From Mycobacterium mantenii (lineage in GTDB: Bacteria; Actinomycetota; Actinomycetes; Mycobacteriales; Mycobacteriaceae): 64,000 nucleotides of DNA. A model generated the notes under the pieces. It was not told the origin of the DNA and did no database searches. It saw only the letters and a program-made list of their open reading frames with translations. The translations under genes and the position numbers were made by a program. Of this stretch, positions 28,633 to 37,073 are shown piece by piece. Position 1 is the first letter of the stretch. Each line of letters begins with the position of its first letter. The DNA is taken from positions 2,852,001-2,916,000 of the forward strand of contig NZ_AP022590.1 in NCBI RefSeq assembly GCF_010731775.1, in the 5' to 3' direction.

Positions 28633-29364
28633 ATGGCCCCACGCGTCGCAGACGACATTAAGCTGCTGGTCGTGGGCGCGAAGGTGTTCGCTAAGGGCCG
28701 GGGGCGATTGCTTGCGATCGCCGCCTCGCTGATCGTCTCCGCCGCCATGATCCACGCGCAGGGCACCAAGACACGGTGCTGCGTCGAGACACCCGCGGCG
28801 AGCCCCACCGCCACCAGCAGCGCCGTGGCGGCTCGGCCGCCCGCCAGCGCGCCGCGCACCGCCAGCCCGGCCGAGGTGGAGGCGCTGACGGCGCTGGCGC
28901 CGCCCGCCGCTTCTGCCGGCCAGCAATTCCAGCTCGCATTGCCTCGCGGCGTCGGGTCCGAGGATCGGTTACAGGTCAAGACCATCTGGGCGGCCCGCGC
29001 CATCGGCGTGCTCTTCCCCCAGATCAAAACCATCTACGGGTACCGGCAGGACCCGTTGCCGTGGCATCCCAACGGTTTGGCGATCGACGTGATGATCCCG
29101 AACTACCACTCCCCCGAGGGAATCGAGCTCGGCAACCAGATCGCCGGATACGCCCTGGCGAACACGAAGCGATGGGGCATCAACCACGTGATCTGGCGGC
29201 AGAAGATCTATCCGGGAGTCGGCGGCGGCAACTGGATGGCGGACCTGGGCTCAGAAACCGCCGACCACTACGACCATGTTCATATCGCCACCGGCGGCGG
29301 CGGCTACCCGACCGGGCACGAAACCTATTACATCGCCTCGATGACCCCGACGCCACCGGACTGA
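28633..29364 (+). CDS. Secreted or anchored peptidase-like protein, Rv0320-type
   Basis: A 243-residue protein with an N-terminal signal-anchor (about residues 29-48), an Ala/Pro/Ser/Thr-rich linker and a C-terminal domain from about residue 100. The domain has HPNGLAIDVMI and later HYDHVHIA, the H...D and HVH zinc-ligand layout of M15/LAS peptidases. It resembles exported mycobacterial proteins of the Rv0320 kind. The frame is open from 28441; the ATG at 28633 is the first that places the signal near the N-terminus. A cell-wall peptide substrate is inferred. Confidence 0.75.
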   Translation: MAPRVADDIKLLVVGAKVFAKGRGRLLAIAASLIVSAAMIHAQGTKTRCCVETPAASPTATSSAVAARPPASAPRTASPAEVEALTALAPPAASAGQQFQLALPRGVGSEDRLQVKTIWAARAIGVLFPQIKTIYGYRQDPLPWHPNGLAIDVMIPNYHSPEGIELGNQIAGYALANTKRWGINHVIWRQKIYPGVGGGNWMADLGSETADHYDHVHIATGGGGYPTGHETYYIASMTPTPPD

Positions 29365-29621
29365 TCCGCTAAGTCATTGCGCGGCAACGGAATCAGGCAT
29401 CGTCATAGCGCGGGCGGCGCGCCTGATCCTGCGGATTGACTCGTGCGCCCGGCCCGGTCAACCCAAAGCCCAAGGTAGCCACGGGGAGGTTTCGCGATTG
29501 CTGACCGGGGGACACAGTTGCTGACGGATGGTTTGCCAGCTTTTGCTGTTCGCCGCGCGATCCGGCGCCAAAGGCAGCATAATGAGGCTGTTGTCACCAC
29601 TCCAGAGAGAAGGAGCCGAGC

Positions 29622-29933
29622 GTGAAGGCTGTTTGCGGGCTACGAATGTTATCCATTCCGGCTGTCGTTGCTGCCGCATTAACGGTAGGTAGCGGGGTCG
29701 CGGTCGCCGACGATGACGGGTACCTGGCCCAACTGAAGAAGATCGGCGTCGTGTGGCAGCCGGGTGGAGAAGGCACGCTGATTTCGCTCGGCCACGCCAT
29801 CTGCTCAGATCGCGCCGCGGGCAAGACTCCAGACGAGCTGGCCACCGATGTTCATTCCGGCTTGAACAGTTCCTTCAACTACGCGGACGCCGCAGCGATC
29901 GTCAGCGCGGCGGAATCGAACTACTGCCCCTAG
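29622..29933 (+). CDS. Small secreted DUF732-type protein
   Basis: A 103-residue exported protein: a signal peptide of about 29 residues ending at GVAVA-DDD, then a helical domain of the DUF732 family with two conserved cysteines (HAICSDRAAG and SNYCP) likely forming a disulfide. The GTG start has AAGGAG 6 nt upstream. A similar gene (Rv1291c) lies near argS in M. tuberculosis, which supports the placement. Function is unknown. Confidence 0.88.
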   Translation: MKAVCGLRMLSIPAVVAAALTVGSGVAVADDDGYLAQLKKIGVVWQPGGEGTLISLGHAICSDRAAGKTPDELATDVHSGLNSSFNYADAAAIVSAAESNYCP

Positions 29934-29953
29934 CCACTTCTGAGGCATCTCCG

Positions 29954-30463
29954 TTATGCCGGCCCAGCGGCGAACGCCGCCACCGGCATTTCGACGGTTC
30001 CACCGCATGGGCCGCTGCTGATGTCGGTGTGCCAGGTGCCGCGCAACGATCCGTCCGGCTGCGGCGTGTAGAAGGCCCACGACCTGGCGGGTGCCCACAC
30101 CTTCGGCACGCCTTCGCCCATGTAGCAATCCCATTGGAAGTCGAAGCGCTCGACCCACCTGGCGCCGTCCCACGTGTAGTGCGAAGGCCGGGGCAACGTC
30201 GGGTTTTTGGGCGTGGGGCCGTTGGTGGCGGTGGCCACGCACGTGCCCGATGAACACGCAGTGGTGAAGACGTAATCCGCACTGAAGGTCGGTTCGGCTT
30301 GGGAGGCTGCCACGCTGGTACCGGATTTACCGGCCGCGTACCTCACCAGCGAATATTTGCCGTTCCACGATGGCGACATCGCGTTCGCACAGATGCCGGG
30401 TGTGCCGACGACCGAGGTGATGACGGCAGCGAGCACCGCAACTACCCGAAACCTCGGCCGCAT
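29954..30463 (-). CDS. Secreted protein of unknown function
   Basis: A 169-residue protein with a signal peptide (residues 1-28, cut near ANA-MSPSW) and a beta-rich domain with six cysteines, e.g. FTTACSSGTCVA and WDCYMGEG, that could form disulfides. It has the look of small mycobacterial exported proteins with repeated Trp/Tyr. The ATG at 30461-30463 is chosen since it places the signal first; the frame is open to 30562. No specific role can be given. Confidence 0.75.
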   Translation of the reverse strand: MRPRFRVVAVLAAVITSVVGTPGICANAMSPSWNGKYSLVRYAAGKSGTSVAASQAEPTFSADYVFTTACSSGTCVATATNGPTPKNPTLPRPSHYTWDGARWVERFDFQWDCYMGEGVPKVWAPARSWAFYTPQPDGSLRGTWHTDISSGPCGGTVEMPVAAFAAGPA

Positions 30464-30533
30464 TGCGTCAATGGTGGGCGATTTATGACGCGTCGCGATC
30501 TCGGCGCGGACACGATCGGGATGTTTCCAGGGG

Positions 30534-31103
30534 TCATCGGCGGCGCAACAGGAACAGCCCATAGGCGGCCACCGACTGCGCGTCGGCGATGACTCCCCCG
30601 CGGATCATCTGCTCGACCTCTTCGCGCGCGAACCACGCACTGCGCATGTCCTGCTCCTCGTGCTCGCGGTCGGTTTGTCCCTCGGCGATACCCGTGGCAA
30701 CGAACACCCAGCCACGTTGACTGGACATTCCCGGAGCGACATCGAGCTGGCCGAGTGCCTCGAACGAGGTTGCGCGCAACCCGGTTTCCTCACGTAACTC
30801 ACGCTCGGCCAACTCGACCGGGTCGGCATCGGCCAGGTCGGGAGCGGTGCCTTGGGGAAACTCCCAACGCCGTACGCCGAGGGGATAGCGAAACTGCTCA
30901 ACCAACCGAAAGCGCCGCCCGTCGTAGGGCATCACGAGCGCATAGGCCGGCTTGTCCACGACGCTGTAGATGCCCTCGCTGCCGTCGGGCCGGCGGATGT
31001 CGTCCTCTCGCAGCACCATCCACTGGTTCCGGTAGATCTCACGGCTGGCGAGGCGTTCGATGAAAGTCACGCCGCCAGTATTGCCGCGAATACCGCGACT
31101 CAT
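30534..31103 (-). CDS. Nudix hydrolase, ADP-ribose pyrophosphatase-like
   Basis: A 189-residue Nudix protein. The Nudix helix core is AERELREETGL, preceded by the Gly of RWEFPQGTAPDLADAD, with Gln/Pro residues often seen in ADP-ribose or sugar-nucleotide pyrophosphatases. The flanking PAYALVMPYDGRRFRLVEQFRYP strand fits that class. The start is uncertain among ATG 31103, GTG 31070 and others. It is divergent from the SnoaL-like gene, with about 35 bp between starts, and may share a regulatory region. Confidence 0.85.
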   Translation of the reverse strand: MSRGIRGNTGGVTFIERLASREIYRNQWMVLREDDIRRPDGSEGIYSVVDKPAYALVMPYDGRRFRLVEQFRYPLGVRRWEFPQGTAPDLADADPVELAERELREETGLRATSFEALGQLDVAPGMSSQRGWVFVATGIAEGQTDREHEEQDMRSAWFAREEVEQMIRGGVIADAQSVAAYGLFLLRRR

Positions 31104-31137
31104 GCGGCGACGACGGCGAGGAGTAGCGTCCGAAGCT

Positions 31138-31509
31138 ATGCCGTCCCCAGAAGCCATCACCGAGACCGTCAATCGCTACCTTGCGCTGGTGGCCGCGGGC
31201 ACCGCCGACGAGATTGTGGCCCTCTACGCCGCCGACGCCACGATCGAGGATCCGATCGGATCAGACATTCGCCGCGGCCATGACGCCATCCGCGGCTTCT
31301 ACGCGGGATTCCAAGACGCGAAGAAGGACACCGAACTCGCCGAATTGCGGATCTCCGGCAGCGAAGCCGCCTTCTTTTGGCATCTGACGCTCGACGCGGG
31401 TGACAGCCGTACCCGAATCTCGCCCATCTCGACGATGTCGTTCGACGGGGACGCCAAGATCACGTCGATGCGCGCGTTCTGGTCACCCGCAGATGTTCAG
31501 GTGTTGTAG
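31138..31509 (+). CDS. SnoaL-like/ketosteroid-isomerase-fold protein
   Basis: A 123-residue NTF2-fold protein: TVNRYLALVAAGTADEIVALYAADATIEDPIGSDIRRGHDAI is the typical first helix-strand pattern, with the Asp common at the active pocket. Members act as steroid isomerases or epoxide hydrolases. The exact reaction cannot be told. It is the only plus-strand gene in this stretch and faces the 336-residue membrane-protein gene tail to tail, 26 bp apart. Confidence 0.85.
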   Translation: MPSPEAITETVNRYLALVAAGTADEIVALYAADATIEDPIGSDIRRGHDAIRGFYAGFQDAKKDTELAELRISGSEAAFFWHLTLDAGDSRTRISPISTMSFDGDAKITSMRAFWSPADVQVL

Positions 31510-31535
31510 ATCCGTCAATTCTGTTGGTAGGCAGG

Positions 31536-32546
31536 TCAACTCGGAATTCGGCCAAGGATGTCCTGGACGATTGTAGTGGCGTCGTCGCCCAGATCGCGTC
31601 CGATCACATCGACGTCGACCACGACGTTGGCCTTGGCCGCCAGGGCCCGCAGCGCGCTGGTGTGCTGGCTCCCGACATCGGTGGTCCGCCCGTTGTCGTG
31701 CACGATCCCCAGCGTGCTGCCTACCGAGGTCACCGGACCGGTTTGCACCGGCGTTCCGATGGTGTAGATACCGGACACGCCGCCGTGCGAATAGGTCAAT
31801 TGTTTCCCGGCGCAGCCGTTGATCTGGTTGACGGCGCTGGTGACGAAATTTTTTGCGGCGGCGGCATTGTCGAATGTTGCGACGAATTCGGAAACCCCGT
31901 GCGGGAATCCGTTGGTGTGCTGACCGAGGTCCACGCCATAGATGGCGCGGTATCCGCTGTCGCGATAGGACGCCGTCAGGCCGTTGAACACCGCTTCGGT
32001 GCAGTCCGGGGGGTCGAGGCTGTCTCCGGGTTGCAGTTCGTGGGTTTGAGTCCACGTCTTGTTGACGTACATGCCGGGCGCCTTGATCAGACCGCCGACA
32101 TCTTCCCCGGTGAGAACCAGCGACTGTAGGCCTTCGGCCGTCACCGAGGGCTCCGGCGGCCCGGACGCAGCGGCGCTGGGCTTCGCCCCACCAGCGGCGG
32201 TGGTTGTCCCGGAGTTCGCCGTTGACGGGCCGGATTGGTTGTTGCCCAGGGTCGCCCACAGCACCAACGCCACGACGGCGATCACGGTAAAGGTGTAGGA
32301 CAGCGTCAGGCCAACCAGCGCACGGTTGCGGCCGCGGTCACCGCGGCGGCGGATATCGGCAAGAGCGAAGTGCCCCAACACCACGCCCACCGGGGCCAGC
32401 AGAAACGCGAACACCACCGACAGCGTCGCCAGCGTGCTCACTTCGTCGGAGGGCGGACGCGGCGGCGGTTGGCCCGGAGGTGGGGGCGGCGGAGTGCTGG
32501 GGTCGAAGGGGTTGGGCCAGCTGGGGCCCGGCCAGCTAGCCGTCAT
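31536..32546 (-). CDS. Membrane-anchored protein with PknH-type extracellular sensor domain
   Basis: A 336-residue protein: a Pro-rich cytosolic start (residues 1-34), two hydrophobic spans of DUF4190 type (about 40-62 and 77-100), an Ala/Ser/Thr linker, and from about 130 a domain like the PknH extracellular sensor. That domain has the pair of cysteine sites DPPDCTEAV and INGCAGK, and the run FVTSAVNQINGCAGKQL. Such sensors bind unknown ligands at the wall. It overlaps the upstream gene by 4 nt and is the last gene of a three- or four-gene unit with the secreted nuclease-like protein. Confidence 0.8.
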   Translation of the reverse strand: MTASWPGPSWPNPFDPSTPPPPPPGQPPPRPPSDEVSTLATLSVVFAFLLAPVGVVLGHFALADIRRRGDRGRNRALVGLTLSYTFTVIAVVALVLWATLGNNQSGPSTANSGTTTAAGGAKPSAAASGPPEPSVTAEGLQSLVLTGEDVGGLIKAPGMYVNKTWTQTHELQPGDSLDPPDCTEAVFNGLTASYRDSGYRAIYGVDLGQHTNGFPHGVSEFVATFDNAAAAKNFVTSAVNQINGCAGKQLTYSHGGVSGIYTIGTPVQTGPVTSVGSTLGIVHDNGRTTDVGSQHTSALRALAAKANVVVDVDVIGRDLGDDATTIVQDILGRIPS

Positions 32547-33265
32547 GAGAACGGGTCGTAGTCGGAGTCATTCGCGGGGAACCCTGGAGGAGGCGCGGAA
32601 CTGGCCGACGGTTGGGGTGACGCCGGGGGTTGATACGGCGCCGGTGACGCGGAGAAGGCAGACGGTTGCGGAAAGGCTGTCGAGGCAACGGGTTTGGCTC
32701 GGCGGCCCGGATGGAAGTACGCGTTGGACTCCGGGAGCGCGAGCAAGATGGCGGACGCGACCGCGATGATCATCGTCGCGACCGCGCCCACGTGCAGCAA
32801 TTGGCCGAACCAAGCGACGGACTCCCCCGGGTCGAGGACGAAGACGGCTATTCCCGCACACAGTCCGACGCCGCAGACGCCCCAGGTCACCAGTCGGGCC
32901 CAGCTGCGTCCGCGATCGTCGAGCACGCCCAGTGACACCACTAACGCTGCGACGACGATCAATCCGGCGGCCGCGGCAACCATCATCGGGCCGGAGGTAC
33001 TACCACGCGAACGGAGATCCGAGATCGCAATTAATACGGCGATCGCCGTGGCCAACAACAGCGCGGCGATGCCGGCGAACACATAGCTGCCGAAAAACAC
33101 GGTGGCCGGGGAAAAACCGGCGACCTTCTGGGCGGCGGGTGGTCGCGGCGCGGCCGAGGGCGGCGGCGCGGCTGAAGGCGACGTCGGTGGACCCCACGGC
33201 GGCGCCGGTGAAACCGGTTCGGGGCTAAAGGGATCGAAGAATGGATCCTGGGAAGGGTCTGACAT
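32543..33265 (-). CDS. Four-span membrane protein with Pro-rich termini
   Basis: A 240-residue protein. A Pro/Ala/Ser-rich N-terminus (1-50) begins MSDPSQDPFFDPFSP, four hydrophobic segments (about 60-82, 94-114, 126-145 and 154-176) follow, and a Pro/Ser-rich tail ends with DPFS. The similar DPF sequences at both ends suggest short adaptor motifs on the cytosolic face. The ATG at 33263-33265 has GGAGG upstream. It lies 2 nt after the nuclease-like gene. No known family. Confidence 0.75.
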   Translation of the reverse strand: MSDPSQDPFFDPFSPEPVSPAPPWGPPTSPSAAPPPSAAPRPPAAQKVAGFSPATVFFGSYVFAGIAALLLATAIAVLIAISDLRSRGSTSGPMMVAAAAGLIVVAALVVSLGVLDDRGRSWARLVTWGVCGVGLCAGIAVFVLDPGESVAWFGQLLHVGAVATMIIAVASAILLALPESNAYFHPGRRAKPVASTAFPQPSAFSASPAPYQPPASPQPSASSAPPPGFPANDSDYDPFS

Positions 33266-33267
33266 CC

Positions 33268-35811
33268 TCAGCGCCTCCCCGCCACGCCGGCCGTCCGCCT
33301 GCGGCGCCACCACAGCGCACCACCCACACCGATCCATGCGGCCAACGGCAACACGATCGCGGCGTACATGATCGGGCTCAGCGACGTGCCGAACACTGAC
33401 TTCGGCATCGGGATAAGCACACCCGGATCGCCGGTCCACACCTGGCTCATGGGCCGCGCACTGGTCAGGCCGCCCAGCCACACTTGCTGCGCGGAACTCT
33501 GCTGCGACGAACTCTGCAGCCGCGGCCCGAACAGCGAGCCGCTTGCGGTCGCGGGCAGCGTTGGATGGTCTTTGGCGAAGTCCTTCGGCGTCATGTTGAC
33601 CATGGGGATGTTGGTGAAATCGACGCCGCCGATGGTCAATTTCCAGGTGGTGCGGTCGCCGGTCTGCCAGGTGTACGTCGCGTCCCCCTCGTAGAAGGAC
33701 TTGCGGTAGCGGGTGAAGAGTTCCTGCGGACTGAAAGGCTCCTTGGAGGTCCAGGCGTCGATGTTGCCCGAGTCAACGATTTTCGAGTAGGCGGTGGCTT
33801 TCGTCTTGCTGCGTTGCCGGTACCACTCGGCGGCGATCCGGCTGGCATAGACACGGCGCAGGTCGGCGTACTCGGGCGCGTGGTTCACCTCGTCGACGAT
33901 CTTCGGCAAGATCATGGTCCGGTACAGGTCGTCGTTTTGGCGGGTGATGCCCGCATCCTGGGCCGGGCAGCCGATGCCCGGCTTCAGGTCGGGTCCCTCG
34001 ATCTCGAGCTTCACGTCCAGCGGGGCGTCCAGGATGTACATCGAGTCGCCTTGGGTGGACACGCTGGCCGGCAACGGAATGATCCACTTTCGTTGCGGGG
34101 AAAAGCATTTCGCTCCCTGCAGGACATCCAAGAAACGGCGGCCATCCGGGGTGGCCGGGTCCACAAGCTTCGCGGTGGCCTGCTTCATGGTGTAGTCGGC
34201 TTCCAGCAGGATCCGCCCGGCGTCGGTGCGGCCGAACTGTGCATCGATGATGCGGTCCGGTTCGTTCGGGTTGAGATTGACGGTGAACGACGATGTCGGC
34301 AGCGCAAGCCAGACGAAGAACGAGTCGGAAGCCATGTAGGCGTTGACATTACCGCCGAACGACGGCGCAGCGCCGGTTTGCGCATTGGCGGCAAAGGAAT
34401 ACTGCACGCCGTTGCCGTTGAGATCGGTGTCGGAGATGTAGCGGAGCTGCAGCGTGGAGAAATCGACGCCGCCCAGCACGCCGCCGATCCCGCTGGAAAC
34501 GGCACTGACCCCGCTCGCCACGCCGCCGCCGATCCCGCTCGCGACGCCACCCACGATTCCCCCGGTTACCGCGCCGGCGATGCCACTGACCAGGCCGCCG
34601 GTGACATTGGCCAAGACGGTGGCCGCGCCGCCCGTTGCGGCGCCGATGATGCCGGCGACGGTGTTGGCGGCAGTCGCCCCGGCGAGGACCCCCGCATCAA
34701 CGATTGGACCGACAACGGCTCCCGGATTGATCGGCATGGGGCCAGAAACCGGCCGGGGCGCCGGCTGGGCGGGAGCCGGGACCGAGCCGGGCGCCGGCTG
34801 GGCGGGAGCCGGGACCGAGCCGGGCGCCGGCTGAGCGGGCGCCGGAACCGAACCGGGGGCCTGCTGCCCCGGAGCGGGGGCCTGCTGCCCCGGAGCGGGG
34901 GCCGGCGCCGAGACCGGCACCGACTCGGGATCCTGGGCCGCCTGTTCGATGTCCATGTCGGCGTTGACCTGCCCTGAAACGAAGGCTTGTTCGATTGCCT
35001 GGGCGGGCGAGTCCGGAGACGCGCCGGTAGTTTGATCGGCACCGCCGTTGACCGGGTTCTGTCCGCCGCTGGCGAGGACGGCTTTCCCGGACGGATCGGG
35101 CACGCCCACCGTCGGGTAGTACCGGACGAACAGCCGGTCGGATGCGCCCAAGCCGTGGGCGGCGGAAAGCATGGCCTGAAGCGTCGCCGCCGGCGGCTTG
35201 TCGGGGAAGATGTACACCACCCGGCGACCGGTCTGTTGCGCGATGCGAAGAAAGTCTTCGAGCTGCGCCTTGTCGACCGCCCCGGTCTTGATCTCGACGA
35301 TCTCCTGATCGTTGTGGAAGTCCGGGCGGCGGTTGATCGAAGTGTTCTTGATCTTTCGGTTGCGGACGTAACCGTTTTCCGTGAACTTCAGCTCTTGATC
35401 GAGCCTCGTTTCGAAGCTGGTGCCGGTATTGCGATTGTTGAAGGCGCGGACGTAAGCGTCGCGATAGTCTGCCCACCCCAACGGATTCGCGACGGCGGGC
35501 GCCCGCTGGCTCTGGTAGACCAGCCAGCTTTTGAAGAGATGTTCTTTGCTACCGGATGTGTATTTGCCCCTCGGCCTGATCCCAGCCAGTTCTTCAGCAG
35601 TCGGTTGGTTCAGGCTCGACAGCGCATTCGCCGACGGAAAGGTGTAAGTGAGCGGGGTCTTGCCCGGTGGTGGATCCTGGTCGGCGGCGTACCCGGGCAG
35701 TTTCGGCGCCGGATCCGCGATGGCGTGGCGGGTCGGCGCGAGCAGCCCTGCCAATGCCAAAACCAGAGCGGTCGCAACGACGCGACGCCATATCAGCCAA
35801 ACCCGAGCCAT
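33268..35811 (-). CDS. Large secreted/anchored protein with PD-(D/E)XK-like nuclease motif
   Basis: An 847-residue protein that I do not recognise. In order: signal peptide 1-32 (cut near IA-DPAPK); a globular region 75-230 containing E134, D164 (RRPDFH), E173 and K175 (EIVEIKTG), the order of a PD-(D/E)XK nuclease active site; a Gln/Pro/Ala tract with PAPAQPAPGSV repeats; a Gly-rich hydrophobic stretch (GGVASGIGGGVASG) able to insert in membranes; a large C-terminal domain of unknown fold; and one C-terminal span (about 812-832) with an RRRR tail. The ATG at 35809-35811 has GGGGAGG upstream. The nuclease call is from motif spacing alone. Confidence 0.7.
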   Translation of the reverse strand: MARVWLIWRRVVATALVLALAGLLAPTRHAIADPAPKLPGYAADQDPPPGKTPLTYTFPSANALSSLNQPTAEELAGIRPRGKYTSGSKEHLFKSWLVYQSQRAPAVANPLGWADYRDAYVRAFNNRNTGTSFETRLDQELKFTENGYVRNRKIKNTSINRRPDFHNDQEIVEIKTGAVDKAQLEDFLRIAQQTGRRVVYIFPDKPPAATLQAMLSAAHGLGASDRLFVRYYPTVGVPDPSGKAVLASGGQNPVNGGADQTTGASPDSPAQAIEQAFVSGQVNADMDIEQAAQDPESVPVSAPAPAPGQQAPAPGQQAPGSVPAPAQPAPGSVPAPAQPAPGSVPAPAQPAPRPVSGPMPINPGAVVGPIVDAGVLAGATAANTVAGIIGAATGGAATVLANVTGGLVSGIAGAVTGGIVGGVASGIGGGVASGVSAVSSGIGGVLGGVDFSTLQLRYISDTDLNGNGVQYSFAANAQTGAAPSFGGNVNAYMASDSFFVWLALPTSSFTVNLNPNEPDRIIDAQFGRTDAGRILLEADYTMKQATAKLVDPATPDGRRFLDVLQGAKCFSPQRKWIIPLPASVSTQGDSMYILDAPLDVKLEIEGPDLKPGIGCPAQDAGITRQNDDLYRTMILPKIVDEVNHAPEYADLRRVYASRIAAEWYRQRSKTKATAYSKIVDSGNIDAWTSKEPFSPQELFTRYRKSFYEGDATYTWQTGDRTTWKLTIGGVDFTNIPMVNMTPKDFAKDHPTLPATASGSLFGPRLQSSSQQSSAQQVWLGGLTSARPMSQVWTGDPGVLIPMPKSVFGTSLSPIMYAAIVLPLAAWIGVGGALWWRRRRTAGVAGRR
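34758..34900. repeat. 33-bp and 21-bp tandem repeats in the nuclease-like gene
   Basis: Two perfect 33-bp units (34758-34790, 34791-34823) and a degraded third encode the Pro/Ala/Gly/Ser repeat. Beyond them a 21-bp unit is doubled, encoding QAPAPGQ. Both unit lengths are multiples of 3, so length may vary between strains. Confidence 0.85.
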
Positions 35812-35897
35812 ATGCGGCCCTCCCCGTCGGACTTCGCGCGCTCGAACGCCAAGCACACGATGTCGCGATCCTAAGTGAGGTTAACGGGCTTGAGAAT

Positions 35898-36875
35898 TCA
35901 GCCGACCCATTCGTCGTAGTAGGCGCGAGTATCCTCCGGATCTTTATGCCTGACCATGTGGGAGAGCAGATGGTAAGGCGCAGTGAAGCCGGCGTCGTCG
36001 TTGAGCTGAATCTTGAAGTTTGCGGTGACGGAGTCGCCCTCGTCCAGGAATTCGCGGTAGACCCATCGGGATGGGTAGCCGCGGCGCAGCATCTCGCCGA
36101 GGTAATAGGAGGCACCGTCAACGAACTCGGCGTTAGCGGGATCATGGAAGGCCTCGACGGTCGGCGTCACCTGCAGCACCAGGGCGGTGAGTCGGTCGAC
36201 GCTGTCGGGACTGAAATCCCAATTCCCGCCATTGCTGGCCGCCCAGGCCGGAAACTGTTGCTCTTGATGAGCCAGCCAGTCGTCGAGCACCGTCGAGGGC
36301 GGCGGAGCGTTGAACAGGCCGTCGGCGAGAGTGCGCTCTTTGACCGGAGACCATCCGGGATGCTCTGCGGCGTAGGCCTGTACGGCCCCTTTCCAGCGGC
36401 CGTAGGCGGCCACCAACACCGCGCTCTCGTCGGCCGCCAACGCTTGCAGCAGGAGATGCGTCGGTGACAATGCCTCCAGCCCGGAATCGGAATCGGGGCG
36501 AATGATCGGAAAGCCCGTGGCGTCGGGCTCGCCCGCGCTGTCGATACGCCAACGATGCTCAGACAACCGCCGCAACAACACGGCATCGTCGATCGTGGCG
36601 TCATCGGGCACCTCGGCGACCCAGTCCCACCGCCCCCCGCCGACCCGCATCAAGGCCTCACCCAGATACGCGACCACTCCCGCGGTGAAGGACTGGTGCT
36701 CGTCATCGAGTGCTTCGGCCGGATCAGCCAGCCGGTTTCGCGCCGCGACCTCCAGCGCCGACAACGACGCCTCGGAGTAATCCAGCGCGACCGCCCCGCC
36801 CAGATCAACGTCGCCCGTCATGTCGATCAACAAGTTGACCCGGTCCAACCACCAATCCAGCGGTCCACCCTCCAC
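35898..36875 (-). CDS. Unknown protein, paralogue of the C-terminal half of the 38830-40647 gene
   Basis: A 325-residue soluble protein of unknown family. It shares many blocks with the C-terminal 310 residues of the TPR gene 2 kb away: LDYSEASL, AYLGEALMRVGGG, WSPVKERTLADG, VTPTVEA, YYLGEMLRRGYPSRWVYREF and AYYDEWVG. The GTG at 36873-36875 has GGAGG upstream and is preferred over the TTG at 36917. It lies 86 nt upstream of the secreted nuclease-like gene on the same strand and may head that operon. An immunity role for that neighbour is a guess. Confidence 0.7.
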   Translation of the reverse strand: MEGGPLDWWLDRVNLLIDMTGDVDLGGAVALDYSEASLSALEVAARNRLADPAEALDDEHQSFTAGVVAYLGEALMRVGGGRWDWVAEVPDDATIDDAVLLRRLSEHRWRIDSAGEPDATGFPIIRPDSDSGLEALSPTHLLLQALAADESAVLVAAYGRWKGAVQAYAAEHPGWSPVKERTLADGLFNAPPPSTVLDDWLAHQEQQFPAWAASNGGNWDFSPDSVDRLTALVLQVTPTVEAFHDPANAEFVDGASYYLGEMLRRGYPSRWVYREFLDEGDSVTANFKIQLNDDAGFTAPYHLLSHMVRHKDPEDTRAYYDEWVG

Positions 36876-37073
36876 CGCGTCCTCCCATCCAGTTCCAGCA
36901 AGCGACGATGCGGTCAATTATCGTCTTCCGCTTCGAGTACATGTCGCGCTGGCATCAAACGGCACCGTGCCCGATAGTCGTAGCAACAAGTGAGCGCCGA
37001 TGTCATCAGAGGTGGGGTTTATGCGTGACGACTCACCACGCCGCAGCACACGAAATCGTGCCGTCCCGGCGGA

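Noticed and set aside
34758..34900. Intergenic VNTR or CRISPR
   Set aside because: Repeats are in frame inside a coding gene and encode Pro/Ala-rich peptide units.
33484..34977. 497-codon plus-strand frame opposite the secreted nuclease-like gene
   Set aside because: The repeats and GC bias keep the frame open; the minus-strand protein has signal peptide, motif and membrane anchor.
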